Below are positions 22,423 through 32,700 of a stretch of DNA of 64,000 nucleotides, one piece after another. This DNA is from Artemia franciscana (taxonomy: Eukaryota > Arthropoda > Branchiopoda > Anostraca > Artemiidae), in assembly GCF_032884065.1 (NCBI RefSeq), contig NW_027062616.1, positions 858,488 to 922,487 on the forward strand, read 5' to 3'. The position numbers and the translations under genes were made by a program. The first letter of the stretch is position 1, and every line of letters begins with the position of its first letter. The notes below the pieces were generated by a model that was not told the DNA's origin, searched no databases, and saw only the letters and a list, made by a program, of their open reading frames with translations.

Positions 22423-24783
22423 AAAAAAACAATTTTTTTTAACTGAAAATAAGGAGCGACATTAAAACTTAAAACGAACAGAAATTACTTCGTATATGAA
22501 TGGGGCAGTTACCTCCTCAACATCCCACTCTTTACGATAAAGTTTGATTCTTTCTCTCAACTCTACTTTTTAAAACAATAAAAAACTTTAGCGTAAAGAG
22601 TGGGGCGTTGAGGAGGGAACTGCCCCTTTCATATACGAAGTAATTTCTGTTCGTTTTAAGTTTTAATGTCTCTCCTTACTTTCAGTTAAAAAACTGTTTA
22701 TTTACTTTTAAATTTTGAACGTTTTTGAGTTAATGCATGTTTTGATTTTGGCTCTCCCCAGATGAATAATTAAAACAAATTTGTATATTTTTTTTTTGCT
22801 AAATGGCTTTCTCATAGTTTTGATCGAATAATTTTGAGAAAAAAGGAGCAGGGGAGGAGGCCTAGTTGTCCTCCAAATTTAGGGTTACTTAAAAAGTTAA
22901 CTAGAACTTTTAATTTTTAACGAACGTTTTTATACGTAACTTACGAATTAGCTTGCTCAACGAACTTCTATATTTGTATGTTTTTATTACGTACTAGCTG
23001 GGTCCCGGTGGCTTCGCCACCGGGCCCCAACATGGCACGCGGCAGGTTTCTACATATGGATTCTCATTGTCCCTTGTGTTCTAACCACAGACATTGCTGG
23101 GTCCCGGCGGCGTGGACCACAGCATGACACTTGGCAGGCTTCTATATACGGATTCTCATTGTTCCTTGTGTTCTGGGTCCCGGCAACGCTATGTCATTTT
23201 TGGTTCGAATTGATGACGTATATTGAACATTCCTAATCTGGCCCTTTCTCTTTGAGCTTCAAGCCTGGTTTTGCGTTGCTCTGGTGTTACCTTTTTGGTG
23301 ACATTGTAGGATAATTATACACCCATTGCTTTTGTAGTATATCGACACGCCTTCCTTTTTTACTATTTCTGTTAGCCGAAAACCTGGTTTTGCGTTGCGA
23401 ACATGACGTCATTTATAGATTTTTATCTTTAATTACAGGTTTTTTCCTTTTTTTCAATTTTTTTGACGTCATATTTTATTTAGTTTTTTTTAGTTTTTTC
23501 TTTTTTAGTTTTTTTTTATTTTTTTTATTTTTTTTTATTTTTTATTTTTTATGTTTTTAGTTTTTTTTAAATTCTTTTAAGTTTTTTTTAGTTAGTTTTT
23601 GTATATATTGACGTCATACTTAGTGACAGACAGACATTGTAACGATAAAGATAGTGTAACGGACAGACGGACACTACATTTTTATATATATAGATGGATA
23701 TGAGGAGGTTCACCCCCTCGTCAGTACCTCGCTCTTTACACTAAAGCTTAAATTTTGTCTCTTAAAAATGACCCCCGAGTCACAAAGGCTGTAGAATAAA
23801 TAGTTGAAATTACTAAAAATTCTTTAGTGTAAAGAACGAGGTATTAGGAGGAGGTGAAAACCTCATATGCGTAATAATTTCTGTTCATTTTAAGTTTTAA
23901 TGCTGCTCCTTACTTTCAGTTAAAAAAACTTTTTTGTTTATTCTTTCATTGTTTTTTTTAAGTAACACTAGAAAATCCTGCACTCCCTTCGTGGAAATTA
24001 TCTTCCCCCATGACAAATTCCTCCATAGAAAGTTCCCCCAACCTATCCCCTCTTCTCAACCCTTTCCCCTCAACCAAAAAATTTCCCTGAAAACGTCTCT
24101 ACGCTTCCTAATAACCATTACTATATGTAAGCACTGGTCAAAGTTTGTAACTTCTAGCCCCTCCCACGGGGACTTTTGGGGAGTAAGTCGTCCAGAAAGA
24201 CATAGTCATAATGTTTTTCGACTATGCTGAATAAAATGGCTATCTCAGAATTTTGATCCGGTGATTTTGGGAAAATAATTAGCCTGGAAGGTGGCCTAGG
24301 TGCCCTCCAACTTTATGGCCCTTAAAAGGGCACTAGAACTTTTTATTTCCGTTAAAATGAGCCCTCCTGCGACATTCTAGGACAAATTGGTCGATACGAT
24401 CACCCCTGGAAAAAAAAACAAACAAATACGTATCCGTTATCTGTCTTCTGGCAAAATATAAAAAATTCCACAGTTTTGTAGATAGGAGCTTGAAACTTCC
24501 ACAGTACGGTTCTCTCATACGCTGAATCTTATGGTGTGGTTTTCGTTAAGATCTTATGACTCTTAGTGGGTTTTTCCCCCTATTGTCTAAAATAAGGCAA
24601 ATTTTCTCAGGCTCGTAACTTTTGATGGGTAATACTAAACTTGATTAAACTTATATATTTAAAATCAACATTAAAATGTGATTCTTTTGATGTAGATATT
24701 GGTATCAAAATTCGTTTTTAGAGTTTTGGTTACTATTGAGTCGGGTCACTCCTTACTACAGTTCGTTACCACGAACTGTTTGA
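22423..24783 (-). mobile_element. Family A copy, full length, minus, with nested insertion
   Basis: The left end at 24,783 (reverse of AT|CAAACAGTTCGTGGTAACG) and right end at 22,423 (reverse of ATTTAA|TGG) are both present. The flanks give AT at each junction. The right foldback occupies about 22,430-22,690. The body is interrupted at 22,998-23,697 by a different element; without it the copy is about 1.66 kb. It lies about 30 bp from the splice donor of the exon on the same strand at 24,812-25,272, so it probably sits in an intron. Confidence 0.85.
22998..23697. mobile_element. Unidentified element nested in family A
   Basis: Begins CTAGCTGGGTCCCGGTGGC with a GC palindrome (CCCGGTGGCTTCGCCACCGG, 23,003-23,025), repeats a degenerate form of its first part (GGGTCCCGG at about 23,100 and 23,186), has a T-rich tract (23,440-23,600), and ends ACATTTTTATATATATAGAT. 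The surrounding family A consensus is continuous once it is removed (ATTACGTA/TATGAGG). ACTAGCTG...GGG starts and TATATATAGAT ends are common in invertebrate repeats, but I cannot assign the superfamily. Confidence 0.65.
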
Positions 24784-24811
24784 TATAACTTATTGTTACT
24801 ATGAAACTTAC

Positions 24812-25272
24812 CTTTACTAAGTTCCTGGCCAAATATTTCAGAAGGTGGCTCTAGCCAAAAAATCTTGATACGGCTTGACCAGTCCTTTTCTTCGTTAATT
24901 CTTTCCCACCATTTTCCACTAAAATTCATATTTGTGTATACATGAAAATATTGTGGGCTATGATTGATGTATGCAGACCGAAAACAAATGTAATCTGTAA
25001 AGCTATATTCTGCCTTATTCCAACGTATATAGTGCACTATGTTTGGTACCAAGTAACTTTCAGTCGGTGTGTCATTTTTAAACTTATTTCCATCAAAAAT
25101 AATATCTTTAATGATCGAGGAATTAGTTGAGGAATCCTGCTCTTTTACTCGATATTGATAATTTTCTTGTACACTAGCTTTATTAGTAGATTTTCTGATA
25201 CTTCTATGTATCACCAGTAGGCTGAACAAGATGAATATTGGTCCTAACCAAACTCTCCTTCTGACTCGCTTC
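24812..25272 (-). CDS. Exon of a putative type II membrane glycosyltransferase (DXD-sugar-binding family-like)
   Basis: Minus-strand open frame bounded by splice-like sites: acceptor ATTCTAG at 25,273-25,279 and donor G/GTAAGT at 24,811-24,806. This gives a 461-bp internal exon. The reading begins with basic residues (RKRVRRR) and a hydrophobic stretch (VWLGPIFILFSLLVI), a plausible signal anchor, then a polar stem, then VPNIVHYIRWNKAEYSFTDY, a SAY..HSPQYFHVYTN block, WW..I and PSEIFGQELS. In animal proteins of the Gly_transf_sug type, the IPNIVHYI..N start, the P..I.+HTN block and a P.EIFGQ segment lead up to the DXD motif, which would lie in the next exon. That exon is not found in the window. 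Upstream in frame is a stop beyond the acceptor, so the initiating ATG must be in an earlier exon. Family assignment is by remembered pattern. Confidence 0.65.
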
Positions 25273-25589
25273 CTAGAATAGTTTTTGATTTAACCAAAAC
25301 AAAAAATAAATAAGCTGATACAACTGAATATGTCTAATATTTTGGACTCGAGGTTTTATTCAGTAAGCACGAAGAAATAGTATATCTGAGTCCGCTGAAA
25401 TCAAACGTGCTTATCGTATTTTTGAATTCAAGTTAAATAAGACAGCATCAGAAGGTTGAAATTTTAGTTTCTGGGTAGAGCAATATGGTATGGACGACAT
25501 TAAAAATGAGCCAAATGACTGAGATATGGGCGTTCAAAATCCTGATGAGTCAGCTGCTACTGGAGAACGAATATAAGGCAAGGAAAACA
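25273..25589. other. Boundary between host exon and Helitron remnant
   Basis: About 300 bp containing the polypyrimidine-poor acceptor region of the exon and a few short plus-strand stretches that may be decayed Helitron coding sequence. Nothing firm. Confidence 0.35.
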
Positions 25590-26211
25590 GACTTAAATTG
25601 TGGAAATTACTTTACAGGCAGCCAATGATTCTAAGTATGTTGAAACAAATATGTGTCTTTTCATAGATGAGCCAGCTGGTACAAATAAAACCTTTGTGCA
25701 TGATACCTTGTATAGCTGTTTAGCCGAAATCGCAAAGTAAAATGAATGGCTTGTATTGTAATCCCCTTACCTGTTGCATACACAAGACATTTCGCCTGAA
25801 AGTTACAAACTCACCAGATTTAATTTTAAACAATGAACCTAGTTCGGTCAAAGGTATAGAACTAGCTCAAGTTGATAGTTTCCTTATGGGGCAACGAGGT
25901 TACCAAAGTATGCTTTACAAAATATGGATCAGCTGTTGCGGTATACTGCAAATCCAAGCTTCCAATTTCTGTCACCGGACGGAATTTCCGTCAGTGCTTA
26001 GCTGTTCAACTCGAAAACAACCATAATGAAACAGTCGACTTTTTGATAAAAGCAATCTCCGGAAGTATTTTCGAAAAAAAATTCGTTAACAAAAACATGC
26101 TTGTCGATCTTGAACAGGAATCATTTGGAAAGTATATCCTGAAAATTGGAGACAGAAATATTCCAAAAAATGACTTCAAAAAAATTTCGTTAACAAAAAC
26201 ATGCTTGTCGA
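25590..26211 (+). pseudogene. Helitron helicase (Pif1-like) remnant, N-terminal motifs
   Basis: At about 25,655-25,738 the frame contains LFIDEPAGTNKTFVHDTLY, corresponding to the Pif1/Helitron Walker A region (FxDGPGGTGKTF); the second conserved Gly is Asn. At about 25,960-26,060 it contains SVTGRNFRQCLAVQLENNHN, corresponding to the GDFRQ.LPV motif with the Asp replaced by Asn. Stops and frameshifts separate them. In Helitrons this helicase is fused to a Rep nuclease; no Rep domain is visible here. The sequence is then interrupted at 26,212 and resumes at 29,098. Confidence 0.75.
26085..26211 (+). repeat. Tandem duplication (104 bp) inside the Helitron helicase
   Basis: The unit starting GTTAACAAAAACATGCTTG occurs at 26,085 and 26,189, and a third time at 29,177 after the insertion; the second unit is split by the insertion (26,189-26,211 plus 29,098-29,176). 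The period is about 102-104 bp. Confidence 0.85.
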
Positions 26212-27034
26212 TCAAACAGTTCGTGGTAACGAACTGTAGTAAGGAGCGAACCGGCTCAATAGTAACCAAAACTCTAAAAAGTTGAATTTTGATATCAATA
26301 GCTACATCAAAAGAATCGCATTTTAATGCTGATTTTAAATATATGAGTTTCATCAAGTTTAGTCTTACCCATCAAAAGTTACGAGCCTGAGAAAATTTGC
26401 CTTATTTAGGAAAATAGGGGGAAACACCCCCTAAAAGTCTTAGGATCTTAACGAAAATGACACCATCAGATTCAGCGTATTAGAGAACCCTACTGTAGAA
26501 TTTTCAAGCTCCTATCTACAAAAATGTGGAATTTTGTATTTTTTGCCAGAAGACAAATCACGGGTGCGTGTTTATTTTTTTTTTTTTTTTTTTTTTTCCC
26601 AGGGGTCATCGTATTGACAAGGTGGTCCTAGAATGTCGCAAGAGGGATCATTCTAATGGAAATGAAAAGTTCTAGTGCTCTTTTTAAGTGACCAAAAAAA
26701 TTGGAGGGCATCTAGGCCCCCTCCCACGCTCCTTTTTTTCCCAAAGTCAACGGATCAAAATTTTGAGATAGCCATTTTATTCAGCGTAGTCGAAAACCAT
26801 GATAACTATGTCTTTGGGGATGACTTACTCCCCCACAGTCCCTGGGGAAGGGGCTGCAAGTTACAAACTTCGACCAGTGTTTACATATAATAATGGTTAT
26901 TGGGAAGTGTACAGACGTTTTCAGGGGGATTTTTTTGATTTTGGGGGTGGGGTTGAAAGGAGGGGCTATGTGGGAGGATCTTTCCTTGGATAAATATGTC
27001 ATGGGGGAAGAAAAATTCAATGAAAAGGGCGCAG
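26212..27034 (+). mobile_element. Family A, left half
   Basis: Starts TCAAACAGTTCGTGGTAACG directly after GA of the Helitron sequence and follows family A to the GGGCGCAGG block at about 27,034, where it stops. Together with 27,377-29,097 it forms one insertion whose outer junctions (CGAT|C... and AA|TCTTG) reconstitute the uninterrupted tandem unit at 26,105. Confidence 0.85.
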
Positions 27035-27376
27035 GGTGCAGAACGAATCTGGTCACGTTAGAAAAAAACGTCAAATTCAGAGCTTAATATACAATGCTGC
27101 GTGTTCGGAGCCTCTCTATTATGGAGTATAATTTGAAAATAACACAACTATACGAAAAATAAAACATATATACCACAACCATAACTCAACTAACGAAAGA
27201 ACTGCTAAGAGATAACACAACTATAAAGCGAAAACAGGTCAAAACTAACGGGAAAATAAACGAACTAAGAGGTGGAAGGGGCACAGAGAAAAAATATAAT
27301 CCTTTTCGAATTTTGAGCCTAACTTCCTCAGAGGAGTAATAATGTCAGAAGCCCCGAAATACCGAATTATTTTCTT
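27035..27376. other. Unassigned 340-bp segment between two family A pieces
   Basis: Not family A. It ends with CCCCGAAATACCGAATTATT, vaguely like the CCGAAATATTCGG block of the Penelope pLTR, but the match is too short to claim. Confidence 0.4.
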
Positions 27377-29097
27377 TCAAACAGTTCGTGGCAACGAACT
27401 GTAGTAAGGAGCGACCCGGCTCAATAGTAAACGAAATTCTAAATAATAGAATTTTGATGCTAAAATATACATCAAAAGAATCGGATTTTCATGTTAATTT
27501 TAAATATATAAGTTTCATCAAATTTGGTCTTTGTCATCAAAAGTTACGAGCCTGAGAAAATTTGTCTTATTTTAGAAAATAGGGGAAAACACCCCCTAAA
27601 AGTCACACAATCTTAATGAAAGTCACACCATCGCATTCGGCGTATCAGAAAACCCTATAGCAAAATTTTCAAACTCCTATCTACAAAAATGTGGAATTTC
27701 GTATTTTTTGCCAGAAGACAAATCACGGGTGCGTGTTTATTAGTTTTTTTTTTCCCCAGGGGTCATCGTGTCGACCAAGTGATCCTAGAATGTTGCAAGA
27801 GGGCTCATTCTAACGGAAATAAACAGTTCTAGTGCCCTTTTTAAGTGACAAAAAAAATTGGAGGGCACCTAGGCCCCCTCCCACGCTCATTTTTTCTCCA
27901 ATGTCAACAGATCAAAATTTTGAGATAGCCATTTTGTTCCGCATAGTCAAAAACAATAATAACTATGTCTTTGGGAATGACTTACTCCCCCACAGTCCCT
28001 GGGGGAGGGGCTGCAAGTTACAAACTTCGACCAGTGTTTACATATAATAATGGTTATTGGGAAGTGTACAGTCGTTTTCATGGGATTTTTTGGGTTTTGT
28101 GGGGTGGGGTTGAGGAGAGGGGGCTATGTGGGAGGATCTTTCCCTGGAGAAATATGTCATGGGGGAACAGAAATTCAATGAAAAGGGCACAGGATTGTCT
28201 AAAATTACTATAAAAAAAACAATGAAAAAATAAACATGGAAAAGTTTTTTTTCCATTGAAAGCAAGGAGTAGCATTGAAATTTAAAACGAACAGAGATTA
28301 TTACGCATATGAGGGGTTCTAAAAATACTTTAGCATAAAGAGCGAGGTATTCAGGAGGAGATAAATACCTTGCTCTTTATGCTATAGTATTTTTAGTAGT
28401 TTCAACTATTTATTCTACGGCCTTTCTGATTCAGGGGTCATTCTTAAAGAATCGGCAGAAAACTTACGATTTAGTGTAAAGAGCGAGGTATTAACGAGGG
28501 TACAAACCCCCTCATATACATAATAAAAATTTAAGAATATAAAAGTTTGTTACGTAAGTTAATTCTTAAGTTACGTATATTTTTTACTAATAAAAGAATT
28601 ATAGTTGCCTTTTTGAGTAACCGAAAAATTGCATGGCAACTAGACCTCCTTCCCCATCCCTTATTTCTCAAAATCGTCTGATCAGAACTAAGAGAAAGCC
28701 ATTAAGCCAAAAAAGGAATTAAAATGTAAATTTCATTTTAATAATTTATGTGTGGAGAGCCAAAATCAAACATGCATTAATTCAAAAACTTTCAGAAATT
28801 ACATAAAAAAAAACTAGTTTTTCTAACTGAAAGTAAGGAGCGACTTTAAAACTTAAAACGAACAGAAATTACTCCGTATATGAAATGGGTTGTCCCCTCC
28901 GCAATCCCTCGCTCTTTACGCTAAAGCTTTTAATTGTTTTAAAAAGTAGAATTGTGGCAAAGAGGCCAACTTTAGCGTAAAGAGCGAGGGATTGCGGAGG
29001 GGACAACCCATTTCATATACGGAGTAATTTCTGTTCGTTTTAAGTTTTAATGTCGCTCCTTACTTTCAGTTAGAAAAACTAGTTTTTTTTTATGTAA
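27377..29097 (+). mobile_element. Family A, complete copy (1.72 kb)
   Basis: The best complete example. Left end TCAAACAGTTCGTGGCAACG with stem-loop ACAGTTCG/CGAACTGT, then GTAAGGAGCGACCCGG. Body blocks run from GAGAAAATTTG to the CCCCACAGTCCCTGGG block. A mid hairpin at about 28,319-28,401 has arms carrying ATACTTTAGCATAAAGAGCG. The right foldback has arms at about 28,811-28,926 and 28,970-29,091. It ends ATGTAA|T. No open frame exceeds about 85 codons, and none is conserved between copies in a way that suggests a protein. Confidence 0.88.
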
Positions 29098-29890
29098 TCT
29101 TGAACAGGAATCAGTCAAAAAGTACATCCTGAAAATGGGAAATAAAAATATTCTAAAATATGACTTAGAAAATTTCGTTAACAAAACATGCCTCTTGGTC
29201 TTGAACAGGAATCATTCGTAAAGTAATTCCTGAAAATGGGAAATAGAAATATTCCAAAAAATGACTTCAATGAAATTGAATTACCGAATGATTTATTTTT
29301 CAATAATAATTTAATTGATGAAGCATTTGGAAATTGCCTCACAAATCGAAATTACGATGGAAGGAAGCAACATTTTATTTTAGAGTTACTCAACAAAGAA
29401 GTAAGTATAATGAATGCTGAGGTTATTGATCGTCTCAAAGGAGATTACAAATTCTACAGAAGTTATTTTCATGTGGAGGATAAAACAGGAAGGATTAATT
29501 GAACTCATAAGAGAATTTCTTAATTAAATTGAAATTGTTGAGTTGACAGCCCATAACTTAAAACTAAGGAATAACAAGACAATTATGCTAGTGCCAAATT
29601 TAAATATTTCAGTGGGTATATGCAATGAAGCATGCCTGGTTGCTACTAAATTATTTAACAACGTTAAATATTAAACGTTAATTATTAAAGCAAAAAAAAA
29701 AAATACTTAAAAAAATACCCGATTCATCATCGACTCTAACATAGGTAAACTCGTATTCAAACTACATCGACATTAACCCCATTTCTATCATCGTTTGCGA
29801 TGACTGTACATAAGTTACAAGGGCAAACTTTCGAGTCTATTGGTGTTAATCCCTGTACATCTGTCTTATATCTCGGCATGTTGTATATAT
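29098..29890 (+). pseudogene. Helitron helicase remnant, C-terminal motifs
   Basis: Continues the helicase after the insertion. The frame at 29,236-29,502 contains FILELLNKEVSIMNAEVIDR, the Helitron/Pif1 ILTP-N..V..IN block, followed by YRSYFHVED in the position of the Y-S-D segment. Near 29,545-29,640 is HNLKLRNNKTIMLVPNLN followed by GICNE, the LK.G..IMLLRNL..GLCNGTR block. Near 29,795-29,850 is FAMTVHKLQGQTFESIGV, the helicase motif V/VI region. Stops separate these. Decayed and inactive. Confidence 0.82.
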
Positions 29891-30890
29891 CCTTTTCTCC
29901 ATGTTAAATGACAAAAAAAAACTATCTAAAGTTCTACTACTAACTTGTATTGTATTGTAAACTTGTATTGTAAATATTTTTAATAGAAACAGCAAATGAC
30001 GTCATGATATCATGACAATAGGCTCAAATAAAAGTTAAAATTTTCTTAAGCATATTTTGCTGAAGCATGTTCTTGTAAACTACTGAAATATTTCCCTCTA
30101 TCTTTGTCTTTCTATCTTTTGTCCTATATCCTTCCCTCCCTTTCTTTTTCTTCGTTTAATTTACTGGTTTATGAGTCGGTTTTTAAATAATTGCATTAGA
30201 AACTGACGCAATGGCACATGCGAAGGCTATTGCTAACTTTAATCAACGTGCAGATGAGAAAGTAAAATAACATTCATATTTTGGTCTATTTGGCGTACTC
30301 CTCAGAAACGTCGACTGCCGACATTCAGAGTTTTCTACAGAATTGTAAAAAAGTGTCGCAAATACGATCATCCAGACCTTTTCGCTTGAAGTTTGAAACC
30401 AATGAACACCTACAAAAAGTGACAGACAGTCCATCTAAGATAGGCTCTGAGCGGCTTCTCGTTATAGAATACAAGTTCCAGACCCCTCAATGTTACCAAT
30501 GGAAACATTGCTATGTATATAAGTATATAAGCACCCCTGCTATACATAGCACCCCTGCTATGTACATAAGTGCCCTATAGCCCAGAAAATATTAAAATAA
30601 GTCACTCTCTGAGTCACCAAATGAGGTGCAGTGATCAGTAATAAACCTATCTTTGTTTCACCTCGTGGCTAATTGTGATGTGCTTCGTCTACAGAAGCAT
30701 TTCCTATCAAAAGAAGGACTAGCCCTGCTACAACTTGATGGTTGAGGTGAAGTATGCCTGGATTGTTGAGTGGTAAAATAAGGCTCTCTAAACGTTTAGC
30801 TCAACCTATTCGTTCCGAATGTATGCCCAAACCAATTTCATCCTCTGATTTCCTTATGTTTGTTCAACTCTTAGACGCTGGTGTGTTTTT
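29891..30890. other. No recognised gene; possible solo LTR
   Basis: A pyrimidine-rich tract lies at 30,090-30,165. The frame 30,281-30,580 (99 codons) has no family I recognise. At 30,510-30,660 a TATA-like TATAAG, the repeated words AGCACCCCTGCTAT and TAATAAACC could be parts of a retrotransposon LTR, but I find neither a partner nor clear TG...CA ends. Confidence 0.35.
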
Positions 30891-31447
30891 ACATATATGC
30901 TAATTGACTACCATGGCTTATGCTAGGAGTGGAAGCTCTGTGTCACAGAACCTAGCTGTAGAGGTTTCAAGCTCCTGCACAAATGTGGAATTTTGTACTT
31001 TTTGCCAGAAGAAAGATCATGGATGTGTGTTTATTTGTTGTTTTTTTTTGTTTTGTTTTTTCATATCAAACCACAAGGAAGTTTTATCATATAAAACCAA
31101 AACACAAACACATCTTTTTCAAAATGCTAAGAATCACTCCAGTTTTGTATACACAAGGCAGTAACAATAATAATTTTAGTCGTCATGGTTTTCTTGTGAT
31201 GTCTTAAAAAAGTCTCAAGTTGTCGGCTTTAAATTTTCGGCCGAAATATTCGGAGTATTTTTATTTTGTTGGTTAAAGTGTAATTTTTATCTTTTATTTT
31301 TGTTCACTGCTTTGTCGAAATTAAAACCTGTTATTTTGCTGCTTAATTTTTCGTAAATGGAAAAGCAGTGTGGTCTAAGAATATAATTTGGCATGTAAGT
31401 AAACATATATGCTAATTGACTACCATGGCTTATGCTAAGAGTGGAAG
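30891..31447 (+). repeat. Solo Penelope pLTR between 45-bp direct repeats
   Basis: The sequence ACATATATGCTAATTGACTA and the following 25 bases occur at 30,891-30,935 and 31,403-31,447. Between them lie a family A fragment (about 30,940-31,062), an AAAACCAAAACACAAACAC segment (31,093-31,165, repeated at 31,635-31,714), and a Penelope pLTR (31,168-31,402) ending GTGGTCTAAGAATATAATTT. The arrangement suggests insertion with target duplication or a tandem duplication of LINE-derived DNA. Confidence 0.7.
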
Positions 31448-31489
31448 TTCAACATAGCTGGAAGTAAGGTTGGAAGCTTATTTAGTGAG

Positions 31490-31980
31490 CTGTGTCAGAA
31501 GCACAGAAACTTAATGCTATCGTTGCAGGAGATATGAACTGTAATCTTAGCGATGGTAATAGCTCCAGGACAGAGATTCTTAGTTGCTGTCCTCAAATGA
31601 ACTATTTTTTAGCTATTTATTTTTCTTCACATTTAAAACCAAAACACAAACACATCTTTTTCAAAATTCTAAGAAAAACTCCAGTTTTGTATACAAAAGG
31701 CAGTAACAAGTAATAATTTATATTCCATTACAGATCACAACATAACCAACACACAGTTAATACACGGTTATCAAATCAGGGTTAACAACGACCTGTTATT
31801 TACATATGCGCATAACAGTGGGTCTACATTCAATTTTGATCTTTTTCTTTCGATGAGACCGAATGTGATTAACCGCTCTTCCCGTGTTAACAATTCAATC
31901 AGTGTTTCTGACCATCTACCGGTTTCAAATATCTTTCGTGTTGGTTTAGATAACTATTGCTCTACTAATGAATCTTAGTT
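31490..31980 (+). pseudogene. LINE endonuclease remnant
   Basis: The frame at 31,492-31,620 reads AQKLNAIVAGDMNCNLSDGN, the GDxN core of the APE-type endonuclease. At 31,820-31,975, in another frame, GSTFNFDLFLSMRPNVIN and, 15 residues on, SDHLPVSNIF give the S-x-IDLIL and SDHxP motifs that end the domain. A 110-bp foreign segment (31,620-31,730, the AAAACC repeat) lies between them. In the family the domain nicks DNA at the target. Inactivated by insertion and frameshift. Confidence 0.8.
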
Positions 31981-31984
31981 GCTG

Positions 31985-32275
31985 AGTGTGGAAACTGGAG
32001 TGAAAAAAAACTTGATGTCGATGCACATAGCTAGAATCAAATACACTGACCGCATCACAAATACCGAAGTACGCCAACGGCTCCAGTCGAGTGAAACCGC
32101 TCTCAGTAGATCAAGAAACGGCAACTGTGTTGGTTTGGCCACGTCAAGTGAATGGAGCCAAGCCGCCCTCTTAAAATCGCACTTGAAGGTTCTCTGCACG
32201 GTCCCCTTCCGCAAAGCAGACCACGAATGTTCTGGATGTAGAAATTCAATTTTTACAGCGTGAATTTAGCCTAAT
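31985..32275 (+). pseudogene. Fragment of another LINE, post-RT region
   Basis: The frame at 31,979-32,110 contains RIKYTDRITNTEVRQR and a neighbouring frame contains KKRQLCWFGHVKWMEPSR (about 32,112-32,165), the DRI.N.E...R and RRLRWFGHV.RM sequences typical of the region after the reverse transcriptase in several LINE clades. Frameshifted, short, and unrelated in register to the flanking LINE. Confidence 0.6.
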
Positions 32276-32700
32276 TGTCACGTACTGCACCTGATAGAAT
32301 AATATACAGAGCCTTGGCGCGTGAGCTAGCAAAAGGAGTGGCCCCAAAAAAGGAGTGACTTCCAACGAGGAGGTTTGGGACCTAAGGGCTAAGGACTTAC
32401 CAATTAGTTTTTGATAACATATTGTCAAAAATGAAAGTGCCTTATCACCTATTTCAGACTAGCTGAGACTAAGGTAATATTGACAAGCATTTACCACTGA
32501 ATACCTATTACTGTGAAATTATACGCACGTCGATGGTGGCAGAAATGGTGGCTCTATCTTCTAGAGAAACTTAGATCGGAACAGAAATATGAAGTTAGAA
32601 CGAAAACTCCAAGCTTAGTAAAGGCTGCCATCGGTCTTGGTTTTGGTCTTAGCTGTGGTGTGATGGTAGGCATAAAGTGGGCAGAGTGAATAAAATCAGA
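32276..32700. other. No recognised feature
   Basis: About 420 bp without repeats or frames that I can name. Possibly 5' part of the following LINE reading frame, but no motif is visible. Confidence 0.35.

Noticed and set aside
23934-24518. Proline- and serine-rich frames, also at 26,675-27,087, 27,832-28,275 and 37,435-37,770
   Set aside because: All are the same part of family A read in either orientation. They shift frame between copies, so there is no evidence of a protein.
26212-29097. 3-bp ATC target duplication for family A
   Set aside because: ATC fits 26,212/29,098 and 40,711/42,101, but AT alone (or simple A|T insertion) also fits 22,423-24,783 and 13,796-13,995, where the third base differs.
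30510-30660. Possible LTR with TATA-like and polyadenylation-like words
   Set aside because: No second LTR, no primer-binding site and no clear TG/CA ends, so left only as a note.
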